This document shows, piece after piece, positions 16,063-25,307 of a DNA stretch of 64,000 nt. Under the pieces are notes generated by a model. That model saw only the letters and a list, made by a program, of their open reading frames with translations, did not search any database and had not been told where the DNA came from. Numbering within the stretch: position 1 is the stretch's first letter; each line of letters begins with the position of its first letter. The stretch is from Enterococcus sp. DIV1094 (GTDB lineage: Bacteria > Bacillota > Bacilli > Lactobacillales > Enterococcaceae), in the NCBI RefSeq assembly GCF_017316305.2, contig NZ_CP147250.1, positions 1,260,001 to 1,324,000 on the forward strand, given 5' to 3'. Position numbers and translations under genes: made by a program.

Positions 16063-16719
16063 ATGAAATCTTCAATGGTATTAATTATGGTAGCTGTATT
16101 TATTCTTACTGGATGCGGTGGAAAAACAAATGATGAGAAAAGTGCTTCTTCAGACTATTCGACAGAGGAAACACAGGAAACACAGGAAACAGCTTCGTCG
16201 TCTCAAGCAGCAACGAGTGAATCTAGCAGTCAATCGGCTGAAATTTCTACTAGCACTAGTTCAACCATCACGACAACAACCTCTTCTGAAATGATCGAAG
16301 AGACAAATCCCTTAGCCGGTTATACGGATGATCAAATCGAGTATGCCAGAGTTTGGTTGACGATCATGGGAACCAACTACAAGTCTGATCTCGCGAACAA
16401 TGAATTTGAGCTTAATGTCCGACGTGCGCCAGCAGGATCACCGATCAATCCTTATGATGAAAGTAGTTTGACGTTTCCGAATGAGACAGTCATGATATCA
16501 GGAAAATATGGCTATCAAAGTGGTATCGTTTACTCCAGTAATCACGATGGCTCAATCACCTACTATCCTGTACCAAGTCATTTCCAACAGCCAGATGATC
16601 AAGCTATTTTGAAGGAAGAAGAACAAAATATACTCAATAATGCACAACGGATAAATATCCCTACCGGTAATCCTGAAGATATCAAGGAATTGATCCGTGT
16701 GATGAACATCGAAAATTAA
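16063..16719 (+). CDS. Lipoprotein with Ser/Thr/Glu-rich linker, unknown function
   Basis: 218 residues. The signal peptide ends in lipobox LTGC; residues about 20-85 are a low-complexity S/T/E linker with ETQETQET and runs of S and T, typical of cell-wall-spanning spacers; the rest (about 90-218) is a compact domain starting NPLAGYTDDQIEYARVWLT with SGKYGYQSGIVYSSNHDGSITYYPVP. Start ATG 16063 is preferred to ATG 16057 because GGAGGG lies about 9 bases upstream. Its stop overlaps the end of a convergent lipoprotein gene by 4 bp. I do not recognise the C-terminal domain as a named family. Confidence 0.7.
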   Translation: MKSSMVLIMVAVFILTGCGGKTNDEKSASSDYSTEETQETQETASSSQAATSESSSQSAEISTSTSSTITTTTSSEMIEETNPLAGYTDDQIEYARVWLTIMGTNYKSDLANNEFELNVRRAPAGSPINPYDESSLTFPNETVMISGKYGYQSGIVYSSNHDGSITYYPVPSHFQQPDDQAILKEEEQNILNNAQRINIPTGNPEDIKELIRVMNIEN

Positions 16720-17375
16720 TGTGTCACTGGAAGCTTGAATTTGATTGAACGAAAATCTTGACTATTCGGGTTAAGTAAATCACGTAGATAATAGTATTCG
16801 ATATTAATTGTTTGAACGTTAGTGTTTTTCATCTCTTCGTCTAATACAAAGTAAGCTTGGACAACTCCTGTAGAGCCTATTTCCAAAGCATCAGTTGCCG
16901 GCTGATCATCTGGTTGGTTCTGTAATGTAGGATCGACATGGATATTATCTTCTGTAGTGATCTCAAAGTTTCTGTAAAACTTCGAACCATTATTAAAATC
17001 TTTTACTGAGTGATTGGTCATGCGAATATCAAGTCTAATGATAGTATCCATAGGGTAAGCTAAGTACTCTTGTTCTTGAATGATATCATTAGCTTGGGCA
17101 CTGGCTTTGATAATTTCGATCGTAACTGCAGGTTTTCCATTTAAAGATATCGTGGCTGGATCGTTTAGTCCGTGAATCGTTGTCGTATCGTTTGATGGTT
17201 CGCTCTTTGAGTCCGAGGGATCAGACGATGGTGTAGATGATTCCGTGGCAGTCGTTTTGGTAGTAGTCATTACTGAAGATTTTGTGTGTGGCATCGTGTC
17301 ATTTATTGAATGGCAACTTGCTAACGTAAACAAAAAAAACAAGCTACTAACTGCTAAAAAAGCTTTATTTTCCAT
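16716..17375 (-). CDS. Lipoprotein with Ser/Thr-rich linker and Ig-like (DUF4352/DUF5067-type) domain
   Basis: 219 residues from ATG 17375 (TAGGAG ribosome-binding site upstream; the frame is open to 17417). Signal peptide with lipobox-like LASC, an S/T/D-rich linker to about residue 75, then an all-beta domain with ISLNGKPAVTIEI, DTIIRLDIRMTNHSVKDFNNGSKF and TGVVQAYFVLDEEM. This arrangement resembles surface lipoproteins carrying DUF5067/DUF4352 immunoglobulin-like domains, of unknown role. It is convergent with the lipoprotein at 16063 and the two stops overlap by 4 bp with no terminator between them, so transcripts will overlap. Confidence 0.68.
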   Translation of the reverse strand: MENKAFLAVSSLFFLFTLASCHSINDTMPHTKSSVMTTTKTTATESSTPSSDPSDSKSEPSNDTTTIHGLNDPATISLNGKPAVTIEIIKASAQANDIIQEQEYLAYPMDTIIRLDIRMTNHSVKDFNNGSKFYRNFEITTEDNIHVDPTLQNQPDDQPATDALEIGSTGVVQAYFVLDEEMKNTNVQTINIEYYYLRDLLNPNSQDFRSIKFKLPVTH

Positions 17376-17492
17376 ATACACATTAACTCCTAATTGATAA
17401 ATATAGTATGAACACACATTATTATAACAACCGATATTTTAAAGTAAAGAAGAATCTAGAACGTTATTTATGGTAAGAAATAGCAACAAAAT

Positions 17493-17540
17493 AAATAGCG
17501 ACTCAAAAACTTGAAAAAAGTTTTGAGTCGCTATTTTTTG
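17493..17540. terminator. Bidirectional-looking terminator hairpin
   Basis: AAATAGCGACTCAAAA pairs with TTTTGAGTCGCTATTT around a short A-rich loop, then a T-run. It lies between the lipoprotein promoter region and the AraC regulator end, and most likely ends the minus-strand AraC gene. Confidence 0.85.
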
Positions 17541-17602
17541 TATTCAGCAACCATTTGTGAGATTTATCCTAGTTTCTTCTACTGCATAAATAGAAAATAA
17601 TC

Positions 17603-18547
17603 TCACATACTAGTGAACTCGCGCATTTTTTTCCGATAATTTGACGGAGTCATTTGTGTTTCTCGTTTAAATAGGCTAGTGAAGTAATTAGGATCATCGA
17701 AACCGGCTTCCAATGCAATATCGATAATTTTCAAATCTGAATGCAGCAGTAAGTACTCTGCCTTTTTGATTCGCATTTGATTTAAATACGTAAAGAAGGT
17801 CATGCGAAAATGTTTTTTAAAAAAGCGACAGAAATGTTCTTTACTGTAGCCGATATGACTACTGATTGCTTCAAGGGTGATCGTACTTTGATAATTTTCT
17901 TCAATGTATAGAATGATTTTTTTGCAGCGATACGTATTGAGTTTCTTTTTACTGTCAACTAATTTTGCAGGAGTTACTTGTGTGCTGTAACGCGAAAAAT
18001 GTTTGATCAGTAGTAACAATTGGGCTTTGATCGTCAGTTCAAATCGTGATTCTTTCAAGGCAAAAGTATCGATGATCGTGATAATGAGTTGTTGGATAGC
18101 TAAAATATCAGAGCAATTATTTGTAAAATGGATGGTTGATTGCTCCATTGAATGAAGTAACGGATCAAGATAGGTTTGTTGGATATGGTCAGAAATCCGA
18201 CTTTCGATGAATGACGCATCAAACACGATTGCAAAAAAAGCACAGGCATTCATTTGATAATTGAGAGCTTCATGTAATTGGTTCGCAGGTATAAACAAAA
18301 TATCCCCTTCTCGAACAACGTAAGATAAACCTTCTACTTTTACTTCCATGAGTCCGCGGTAGACGTAAAGAATCTCCAGCTCTCGATGCCAATGGGGATG
18401 GATCATATTTTCCTGGTGTACCGGGTGGTTCGTATAGTGAACAGCTACTGGAAACAAACTATCACCATGTTCGGTCATTTCCTTTAGCGTTGTATCAATA
18501 TCTTGTTGACTAGGATTGGGGGTAAAAATATCGTTTGGTCTAAACAT
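17603..18547 (-). CDS. AraC-family regulator of the alpha-xyloside operon
   Basis: 314 residues. An N-terminal cupin-like sensor (about 30-120; HWHRELEILYVYRGLMEVKVEG, DILFIPANQLHE) and a C-terminal AraC DNA-binding domain (about 210-312) with both helix-turn-helices (ITLEAISSHIGYSKEHFCRFFKK... and IIDIALEAGFDDPNYFTSLFK) and the closing TPSNYRK. It senses a sugar and normally activates transcription. It is divergent from the ABC/GH31 operon at 18661, with 113 bp between starts. Start ATG 18547 has GGAGG upstream; GTG 18550 is the alternative. A xyloglucan-derived or isoprimeverose-like inducer is inferred from the GH31 enzyme. Confidence 0.88.
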   Translation of the reverse strand: MFRPNDIFTPNPSQQDIDTTLKEMTEHGDSLFPVAVHYTNHPVHQENMIHPHWHRELEILYVYRGLMEVKVEGLSYVVREGDILFIPANQLHEALNYQMNACAFFAIVFDASFIESRISDHIQQTYLDPLLHSMEQSTIHFTNNCSDILAIQQLIITIIDTFALKESRFELTIKAQLLLLIKHFSRYSTQVTPAKLVDSKKKLNTYRCKKIILYIEENYQSTITLEAISSHIGYSKEHFCRFFKKHFRMTFFTYLNQMRIKKAEYLLLHSDLKIIDIALEAGFDDPNYFTSLFKRETQMTPSNYRKKMREFTSM

Positions 18548-18660
18548 CACATTTCCTCCATTTTGATCAATATTACAAGGTATTTCGACTAAGATAGCGA
18601 TTACATACCGTTGTAGATATCAATATAATCAATTTATGAATAAGTTGAGGAGGACAGATC

Positions 18661-19941
18661 ATGAAGAAACAACGAGGATTTTTGGTACTTGCTTTTGCCA
18701 TGTTGTTAGGAATTGCCGGCTGTGGCACGACACAAAGCGGGCGTTCAGATGATGGTAGTGTAACATTAGAGATTTTCAATATCAAGACAGAAACGGCCGA
18801 GCAAATGGATGCATTAGTGGAAGCGTTCGAGAACGATCATCCGGAAATCAAGATCAATTTGACCACAGTCGGTGGAGGGACAGATGCGACAGCAGCATTG
18901 CAATCGAAGTTTTCCTCTGGAGATGAACCAGATATTTTTATGTTAGGTGGCTTAGCAGATACACAGATATGGCAACATAAACTCTATGATCTTGGGGAAA
19001 CAACATTAGCAAAACAAGCAATCGAAGGCACATTGGAAGGCGCGACTCTCGATGGAACGATTTATGGTGTCCCGATGAATATCGAAGGATATGGCTGGTT
19101 GATCAATCAAGAGATTTTTAAAGAAGCAGGCATTGATAATGATTCAATCAATACATTTGAAGCATTTGAAGAAGCTGTTCAATTATTAGATAGCAAAAAA
19201 GAAGAACTAGGGCTACAAGGCGTATTTGGTTTTAGTGGGGCAGAAACATGGGTGTCCAGTCAATATAGTTCGAATTTTTTTGCTCCAGAGTTTGATGATA
19301 GCTTAGAAAAGACCTATGAAGCGCCTGAATTAAGCGTGGATTATGCAGAACAAATGAAAAACTACACGGATCTAGTCATTGAATACAACGCACAGCCAAT
19401 GGAAGCAATGGATTACAGTACGTCTGTTGAGGAGCTATTTGCGAGTGGAAAAGTCGCTATCATCCATCAAGGCAATTGGATCGTTCCAACCTTGGATAGC
19501 TTAGATGAGACTTTTACAAAAGAAAAACTAGGCATCATCCCGATGCAGATCGAATCTCCAGAAGAAAGTAAAATCGTCGCAGGTCCAGCCTGGTATTGGG
19601 GGGTCAATAAAGACAAGGACCAAGAAATCATTGACGCTTCGATCGAATTTCTAACGTGGATGTATACCGATGAACAAGCGATGACGGCAATCATTGATGA
19701 GTTTCAATTCATTCCAGCTTATACTAATTTCTCAAGTGAAGCGATCCATGATCCTTTATCTAAGGAAATCTACACCTATTTAAGTGAAGGACAAACTGTT
19801 CCGTGGGTCCACAATTCCTATCCAGACGGATATGGGCAAAATATTTTTGGTGTGCAGATCCAAGCATATGCAGCTGGACGAATCTCTTGGGAGGAATTTA
19901 TCGATACGTTGCAAACCAGTTGGGCACAAGAGCGGGAGTAA
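18661..19941 (+). CDS. ABC sugar-binding lipoprotein (CUT1 family)
   Basis: 426 residues. The signal peptide ends in the lipobox IAGC; the mature part has the extracellular solute-binding protein family 1 layout, with ALVEAFENDHPEIKINL near the N-terminus, GDEPDIFMLGG, a glycine/aromatic-rich ligand cleft (GPAWYWGVNKDKD) and the C-terminal WEEFIDTLQTSW. It captures an oligosaccharide outside the cell for the two permeases downstream. It is the first gene of an operon ending with an alpha-xylosidase, so alpha-xylosides are the likely cargo. Ribosome-binding site GAGGAGGA precedes ATG 18661. Confidence 0.88.
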   Translation: MKKQRGFLVLAFAMLLGIAGCGTTQSGRSDDGSVTLEIFNIKTETAEQMDALVEAFENDHPEIKINLTTVGGGTDATAALQSKFSSGDEPDIFMLGGLADTQIWQHKLYDLGETTLAKQAIEGTLEGATLDGTIYGVPMNIEGYGWLINQEIFKEAGIDNDSINTFEAFEEAVQLLDSKKEELGLQGVFGFSGAETWVSSQYSSNFFAPEFDDSLEKTYEAPELSVDYAEQMKNYTDLVIEYNAQPMEAMDYSTSVEELFASGKVAIIHQGNWIVPTLDSLDETFTKEKLGIIPMQIESPEESKIVAGPAWYWGVNKDKDQEIIDASIEFLTWMYTDEQAMTAIIDEFQFIPAYTNFSSEAIHDPLSKEIYTYLSEGQTVPWVHNSYPDGYGQNIFGVQIQAYAAGRISWEEFIDTLQTSWAQERE

Positions 19942-19959
19942 GAAACAAGGAGGATTTTT

Positions 19960-20826
19960 ATGTTAACAAATCGCACAAAAGCTTTTTGGTTATTACTTGC
20001 ACCCGCGTTATTGGCGCTATCGATCGTTTTGTTCATTCCGCTACTGACAGGTGGCTATTATTCCCTGACCAACTGGAATGGCAATACGGTGGGCGAATTC
20101 GTTGGATTCGAAAACTATCTTCGCGCATTTAGTGACCAAGGATTTATCGACAGTTTACTGTTTACCGCGAAATTCTCATTTTTCAGTGTGCTTTTGATCA
20201 ACGTCGTGGCGTTAGGACTCGCGATGTTCGTGACTCAAAAATTAGGCAGATGGACGACTTTTTTCCGTACGATCTTTTTTATGCCAAATCTGATCGGTGG
20301 GATCATCCTAGGATTTATTTAGCAGTTCATCTTTAATAAAGCATTTGAAAGTCTGGCAGCCATGACAGGTATCGAATTTTTTGCCGGTTGGTTGAACACG
20401 CCAGAAACGGGTTTTTGGGGACTGATTATTTTATTTGTTTGGCAAATGAGTGGCTATATGATGCTGATCTACATCTCATTTCTCAATAATATTCCAGAAG
20501 AGATTTTGGAAGCGGCGGATATGGATGGGGCGAATCCTTTACAAGTCTTTTTCCGTATCAAATTGCCGATGTTGATGCCGGCTTTCACCGTCACGTTGTT
20601 CTTGACGTTGTCCAACGCATTTAAAATCTATGATCAAAACTTAGCCCTGACACAAGGTGGCCCATTCAATTCCACACAAATGGTAGCGATGAACATCTAC
20701 AATGAAGCATTTGGAATGCGAAAAATGGGGTATGCTCAGGCGAAAGCAGTGATTTTTCTCGTCATTATCGTGATCATCTCAGTGGTTCAAATCTCACTGA
20801 CACGTAAAAAGGAGGTCAGCGCATGA
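19960..20826 (+). pseudogene. MalF-type ABC sugar permease interrupted by one in-frame amber codon
   Basis: Two open segments (19960-20322 and 20323-20826) lie in the same frame and together give a 288-residue MalF-type permease. Segment one ends LIGGIILGFI and segment two begins QFIFNKAF; relatives read GFIWQFIFNK, so the TAG at 20320-20322 most likely replaces a TGG tryptophan codon (residue 121). The second part contains the EAA loop (EEILEAADMDGANPLQVFFRIKLPMLMP). A single G-to-A change would cut the protein after its third membrane segment and disable the importer unless it is read through, or the base is a sequencing error. Flanking genes look intact. Confidence 0.85.
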
Positions 20827-21662
20827 AGCAATCAAATGTGAAACATTCACGACAGTTTAAGAAGACTTTGCTGATTTTGGGCGGGTTGTTGCTTGCTAGC
20901 TTGTGGTTTTATCCTTTTTTCTTGGTGGTGATCAATTCGTTCAAAACCAAAGCGGAGATTTTTCAAAACACGCTCACTTTACCAGCGGAACTGACACTGG
21001 AAAATTATATTGATTCATTTGCGCACTTAGATTTTTTGAAAAGCGCAGCCAATTCATTATTGGTAACAGTCGGGTCCTTAGTGTTGATCGTGTTCGTTTC
21101 TTCGATGGCGGCGTATGCCTTATCAAGAAATACGAGTCGTTTAAGTTCGTTTCTCTATTTTATTGTAGCGATCGGTTTATTGATTCCATTTCAAGGGATC
21201 ATGATCCCTTTGATTTCACTTTTTGGGCAAGTCAGTATGTTGAATCAGCCTGGTTTGATGGTGATGTATCTAGGGTTAGCAACAAGTATGTCGACCTTTT
21301 TGTATTATGGTGCTTTAAGAGGTATTCCGAAATCATTAGATGAAGCGGCATTGATCGATGGGGCAAATACCTTCCAAATCTACTGGAAAGTCATTTTTCC
21401 TTTATTAAAACCTACGACGGTGACTGTGATCGTGTTGAACGCTTTGTGGTTTTGGAATGACTATCTGTTGCCTTCATTAAGTATCAATAAAGCGGGCATG
21501 TACACGATCCCTTTACGAATGTTTTATTTCTTCGGCGAATTCAACAAGCAGTGGCACTTAGCACTGGCTGCGCTAGTGATCGTCGTTTTACCAATTATTA
21601 TTTTATTTGTTGTCTTGCAAAAACATGTCGTAAAAGGCATTTCAGATGGCGCAGTGAAGTAG
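20823..21662 (+). CDS. MalG-type ABC sugar permease
   Basis: 279 residues, six hydrophobic segments, and the EAA loop (SLDEAALIDGANTFQIYWKVIFPLLKP) that contacts the ATPase. It overlaps the stop of the interrupted permease by 4 bp (ATGA), showing coupled translation in an originally continuous operon. No ATPase gene is present in this operon, as is common for CUT1 importers that share a MsmK-type ATPase. Works with the binding protein at 18661. Confidence 0.9.
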   Translation: MKQSNVKHSRQFKKTLLILGGLLLASLWFYPFFLVVINSFKTKAEIFQNTLTLPAELTLENYIDSFAHLDFLKSAANSLLVTVGSLVLIVFVSSMAAYALSRNTSRLSSFLYFIVAIGLLIPFQGIMIPLISLFGQVSMLNQPGLMVMYLGLATSMSTFLYYGALRGIPKSLDEAALIDGANTFQIYWKVIFPLLKPTTVTVIVLNALWFWNDYLLPSLSINKAGMYTIPLRMFYFFGEFNKQWHLALAALVIVVLPIIILFVVLQKHVVKGISDGAVK

Positions 21663-21672
21663 GAGGAAAAAA

Positions 21673-23934
21673 ATGAAATTTACAAATGGCTATTGGTTGG
21701 CAAAAGAAGGGTTTCATCTTGAACACCCGAACCATGTATATGAGGCTCAAGTGGATGAGGAAAAGCTGACGCTGTACTTACCATATAAACCGATCCACAC
21801 AAGAGGAGATACCTTGAATCTAGGGATGACAACGTTGACTTTTGAGTCACCAAGAGAAGATATCATCAAAGTACAACTGGTGCATCATGACAAAGCACAA
21901 ACAGCTCCTCATTTTCATCTTAATAAGCAATCGCCTTCTGTCATGATCGATACAGAAAATGAGGAAACTTACATCTTCAAATCAGGTAAGCTAGAAGCAC
22001 GAGTAACAAAAAATGCAGCGTTCCAAATCGATTTTCTGGCAGAGGGGAAGTGTTTGACGTCTTCTATGCCAAAAGCGCAAGCATTGATTCAAAGCAGTGA
22101 CGGTACGCAATACATGCGTGAACAGTTGTCACTAGATCCTTACGAATACGTCTATGGTTTAGGGGAACGATTCACCCCTTTTATCAAGAATGGACAAGTC
22201 GTTGATTGCTGGAATCAAGACGGTGGCACGGGGAGTGAACAGGCATATAAAAATATTCCTTTTTATTTAACGAATCAAGGCTATGGCGTGTTCGTCAATC
22301 ATCCTGAAAAGGTATCATTTGAAGTCGGTTCGGAAAATGTCTCTCGGACACAATTCAGTGTCGCCGGTGAACGGCTGGAATACTATATCATCTATGGGCC
22401 AGATATGAAAACGATCCTAAAGAAATACACCGATTTAACTGGCAAACCTGCATTGCCTCCTGCATGGTCATTTGGGTTGTGGTTATCGACTTCCTTTACG
22501 ACGGATTATCGCGAGGAAACAGTCATGCGATTTATTGAAGAAATGCAGACACGAGAGATTCCTTTTGATGTCTTCCATTTTGATTGTTTTTGGATGAAAG
22601 AATTTGAGTGGTGTGGTTTTGAATGGAATCATGAGCTATTCCCAGATCCCCAACAATTGATTGAAAAAATCCACCAGAAAGGGTTGAAAGTCTGTGTATG
22701 GATCAATCCTTACATCGGACAAAAAGCGGCGGCCTTTCAAGTGTGTAAAGAAAAAGGGTATTTCATCAAAGATACAAACGGTGAAGTATGGCAATGGGAT
22801 CTTTGGCAAGCGGGTCAAGGGATCATTGACTTTACCAATCCAAAAGCTCGTGACTGGTACAAAGAACGGCTGAAGGAACTCATAGAAATCGGTGTCGATT
22901 CCTTCAAGACGGATTTTGGTGAACGCATACCAACTGATGTGAAGTACCACGATGGTTCTGATCCGAAAAAAATGCACAATTATTATGCGTATCTTTATAA
23001 CGAAGTCGTCTTTGAATTATTAGCAGAATTACGTCCAGATGAAGCGGTCGTCTTTGCTCGTTCCGCTTCGGTCGGTTCACAAAAATTCCCAGTCCATTGG
23101 GGTGGTGATAATCTATCGGAATATCCATCTATGGCAGAATCATTAAGAGGTGGACTCTCATTTGTTTTATCCGGTTTCGGCTTTTGGAGTCATGATATCG
23201 GTGGGTTTGAAGAAAATGCTTCAGAAGACATCTATAAACGCTGGACTCAATTTGGACTGCTATCGACGCATAGCCGTTATCATGGAAACATCGAATACCG
23301 TGTGCCATGGAACTTTGGCGAAGAAGCAGCCTTAGTCAGTCAACGATTTTCAAAATTAAAAAATCGCCTGATGCCTTATATTTATGAGCAAGCAGTAGAA
23401 ACAGCGCAAACAGGCATACCAATGATGCGCCCAGTGATGCTGGAATTTCCAGAAGATTATACGACACATACGATCGATAAACAGTACATGTTTGGTGAAC
23501 GTTTGTTGATTGCACCGATTTTCAATGCACAAGGGCAGGTCTCTTTTTATTTACCAGAAGGACGTTGGACGAATTATTTAGATAATCGGGTATATGAAGG
23601 ACGACAATGGCACACACAGACCTATGATTATTTTAATCTACCGCTTATGGTTCGCCCTAATTCACTGATCATTGAAGGTTCCGTCGACACGACCGCTGCA
23701 TATGATTATACAAAAGACTTGACCGTACACGTTTTTGAACTAACGGAAGAAGTGACACAGCGAGTGGTGGATCAACACGGGATGCCAGTTAGGGCGATCA
23801 CCGTTACTCCTGAAGATGATAGCTATCAGATCAAAACAGAAGGGTTAATAAATGTTCAAGTAGTATTTAGAAATCGGCAAATACCAGGAGCAAACGATCA
23901 TCCGCTGGGGTCTTCAATCGTCGTTGAACACTAG
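21673..23934 (+). CDS. yicI: GH31 alpha-xylosidase (YicI-like)
   Basis: 753 residues, close to YicI length (about 770). The N-terminal beta-sandwich is followed by the (beta/alpha)8 domain. KTDFGERIP holds the nucleophile (D414) and HWGGDNLSEY the acid/base (D479); SFVLSGFGFWSHDIGGFE is also conserved. The GERIPTD stretch after the nucleophile and the DGSDPKKMHNYY segment are specific to the YicI branch, which releases alpha-linked xylose from isoprimeverose and xyloglucan oligosaccharides. There is no signal peptide, so it acts on imported sugar in the cytoplasm. It follows the MalG permease by 10 bp with an AGGAGG site. Confidence 0.88.
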   Translation: MKFTNGYWLAKEGFHLEHPNHVYEAQVDEEKLTLYLPYKPIHTRGDTLNLGMTTLTFESPREDIIKVQLVHHDKAQTAPHFHLNKQSPSVMIDTENEETYIFKSGKLEARVTKNAAFQIDFLAEGKCLTSSMPKAQALIQSSDGTQYMREQLSLDPYEYVYGLGERFTPFIKNGQVVDCWNQDGGTGSEQAYKNIPFYLTNQGYGVFVNHPEKVSFEVGSENVSRTQFSVAGERLEYYIIYGPDMKTILKKYTDLTGKPALPPAWSFGLWLSTSFTTDYREETVMRFIEEMQTREIPFDVFHFDCFWMKEFEWCGFEWNHELFPDPQQLIEKIHQKGLKVCVWINPYIGQKAAAFQVCKEKGYFIKDTNGEVWQWDLWQAGQGIIDFTNPKARDWYKERLKELIEIGVDSFKTDFGERIPTDVKYHDGSDPKKMHNYYAYLYNEVVFELLAELRPDEAVVFARSASVGSQKFPVHWGGDNLSEYPSMAESLRGGLSFVLSGFGFWSHDIGGFEENASEDIYKRWTQFGLLSTHSRYHGNIEYRVPWNFGEEAALVSQRFSKLKNRLMPYIYEQAVETAQTGIPMMRPVMLEFPEDYTTHTIDKQYMFGERLLIAPIFNAQGQVSFYLPEGRWTNYLDNRVYEGRQWHTQTYDYFNLPLMVRPNSLIIEGSVDTTAAYDYTKDLTVHVFELTEEVTQRVVDQHGMPVRAITVTPEDDSYQIKTEGLINVQVVFRNRQIPGANDHPLGSSIVVEH

Positions 23935-23954
23935 AAGAGTCGTTTGGCTCAGAC

Positions 23955-24035
23955 GACAAAAAAGACGAAACTGCAGCCTTACATCAACCAATAGGAGTCG
24001 GGAGAGTGTGCGTGTGGTTTCGTCTGTTTTGTCTA
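23955..24035 (+). terminator. Possible terminator of the alpha-xyloside operon
   Basis: ACAAAAAAGACGAAAC (23957-23972) pairs with GTTTCGTCTGTTTTGT (24017-24032) across a long loop of about 44 nt. Poly-T is interrupted, so strength is uncertain. Confidence 0.5.
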
Positions 24036-24083
24036 GCTATCAATGGTGGGTTAGGAATGAATGGGAAACCCCGCGGAAGAAAA

Positions 24084-24599
24084 TTATTCTCCCATCACCA
24101 TGACGTGACATGTTCGGTTTCTTACACGATTTTGATCAAAGTCTACGAAGTAAATATAGCCAACAGAACCGATCTCTAATTTTCCTTCGCTCAAAATAAA
24201 GCTTTCGCTTGCGCCGAAAAAGGAAGAGCGGATGTGAGCATCGCCATTTAAAATCGTCGCAGGGTCCGTTGGATAATTAGGATCGTCGAGGCTCATCAGA
24301 AATTCCAAATGCTTCGGTCCTGGATAACGGTAATTCGTATTTTCAGATAGTTCTCGGGGGATGATTTTATCCAAGATACGATTTAAATCTACTTGAAGAA
24401 ACTCATCACCATTAAAATCGGTATCGTGCATATACTCTTCAAAAATCACCGAGCAAGTGGTGTGGGGCGATTGGACTAAACAAATACCATTCTTGATCTG
24501 GCTTTTCTCAACGATTGCTTTAACTTGTTCGGTAATATTATGATAAGACACGCGATTACCGTTTGAAGTTAAAGTTAATTGGTCTTTTGCAAATTTCAT
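24084..24599 (-). CDS. YjbQ/UPF0047-family protein
   Basis: 171 residues, somewhat longer than the roughly 135-residue family norm. SPHTTCSVIFEEY carries the conserved His/Thr/Thr and the acidic residues of the YjbQ beta-barrel, with GDAHIRSSFFG and GEN/ GPKHLEF-type loops; the C-terminal FVDFDQNRVRNRTCHVMVMGE matches the family end. Some YjbQ proteins have weak thiamine-phosphate synthase activity; the physiological role is unsettled. Here it begins immediately after the TIM-like gene stop (TAG then ATG), as the last gene of a PTS/aldolase operon, so a sugar-related role is more likely than thiamine synthesis. This is inference. Confidence 0.8.
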   Translation of the reverse strand: MKFAKDQLTLTSNGNRVSYHNITEQVKAIVEKSQIKNGICLVQSPHTTCSVIFEEYMHDTDFNGDEFLQVDLNRILDKIIPRELSENTNYRYPGPKHLEFLMSLDDPNYPTDPATILNGDAHIRSSFFGASESFILSEGKLEIGSVGYIYFVDFDQNRVRNRTCHVMVMGE

Positions 24600-25295
24600 C
24601 TATTTGAACTCCTTCTTCAATTCCGCTACTTTATGGATCATATCCGTCAACGTTTGGGCAGGATCATCAGCTGCCACGATACCGCTTGTTCCCCCAGTAC
24701 CATCTGCACCAGATAATAACGCTTTTTCTACGTCTTCCACCGTAGAGATTCCCGCAGCTTGTAAGATTTGGATCGTTGGATTGATCGCACGAACCGCATC
24801 ATTGGTTGCTTTCATATAAGAGAGATCACTGGATTGCCCCGTTCCAATCAATTCTGTCGGCTCACAGACCATCACGTCAGGATCAAGCGTTGCTACTGCT
24901 TGCGCTTCTGCAATGGAATCTGCACAGACGATCGTCAGGATACCTAGTTCATCTGCACGTTTTACGGCTTTCGTCAGTTCGTTGACGGTCATTGGGTGTT
25001 CCGCATGATTTAAAAATGTAGCGGTCACTCCAACTTCAGCCACTGCTTCAGGAAGGATATATCCCATGCCACGTCCTACTTGAAGTCCGTCTAAATGTTG
25101 GACAGTAATGAATAAATGATTCGTTTCGTTTTTGATCCGTGCAGCATCAACATGCTGAACAGTGAATAAGATGTCGATATCGTGCGTGCCAGATAGCTCA
25201 TCGGCTACTTTAGCTAAAGCAAGTGCTTGGTCGCCGTATAAATAAGCTTTTGGATTAACCACAAAGAATGGGGCACGTAAGGTTCTTTTTTGCAT
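24600..25295 (-). CDS. Triose-phosphate-isomerase-like enzyme
   Basis: 231 residues of a TIM-barrel similar to triose-phosphate isomerase: FFVVNPKAYLYG at the N-terminus (the NPK/NWK loop with the lysine), TATFLNHAEHPMT (the histidine loop), CEPTELIGTGQ (catalytic glutamate, matching the PxWAIGTG region of TPI) and SGADGTGGTSGIV (phosphate-binding). Divergent TPI homologues isomerise other phosphorylated ketoses/aldoses, such as erythrulose phosphate. It lies between the class II aldolase and the YjbQ gene in an operon with a galactitol-type PTS, so it likely handles an intermediate of that pathway. Ribosome-binding site AAAGGAGGG precedes ATG 25295. Confidence 0.75.
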   Translation of the reverse strand: MQKRTLRAPFFVVNPKAYLYGDQALALAKVADELSGTHDIDILFTVQHVDAARIKNETNHLFITVQHLDGLQVGRGMGYILPEAVAEVGVTATFLNHAEHPMTVNELTKAVKRADELGILTIVCADSIAEAQAVATLDPDVMVCEPTELIGTGQSSDLSYMKATNDAVRAINPTIQILQAAGISTVEDVEKALLSGADGTGGTSGIVAADDPAQTLTDMIHKVAELKKEFK

Positions 25296-25307
25296 AATTA
25301 CCCTCCT

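Noticed and set aside
19803..20132. 109-codon plus-strand ORF spanning the binding protein and permease junction
   Set aside because: Out of frame with two well-supported genes and without its own ribosome-binding site.
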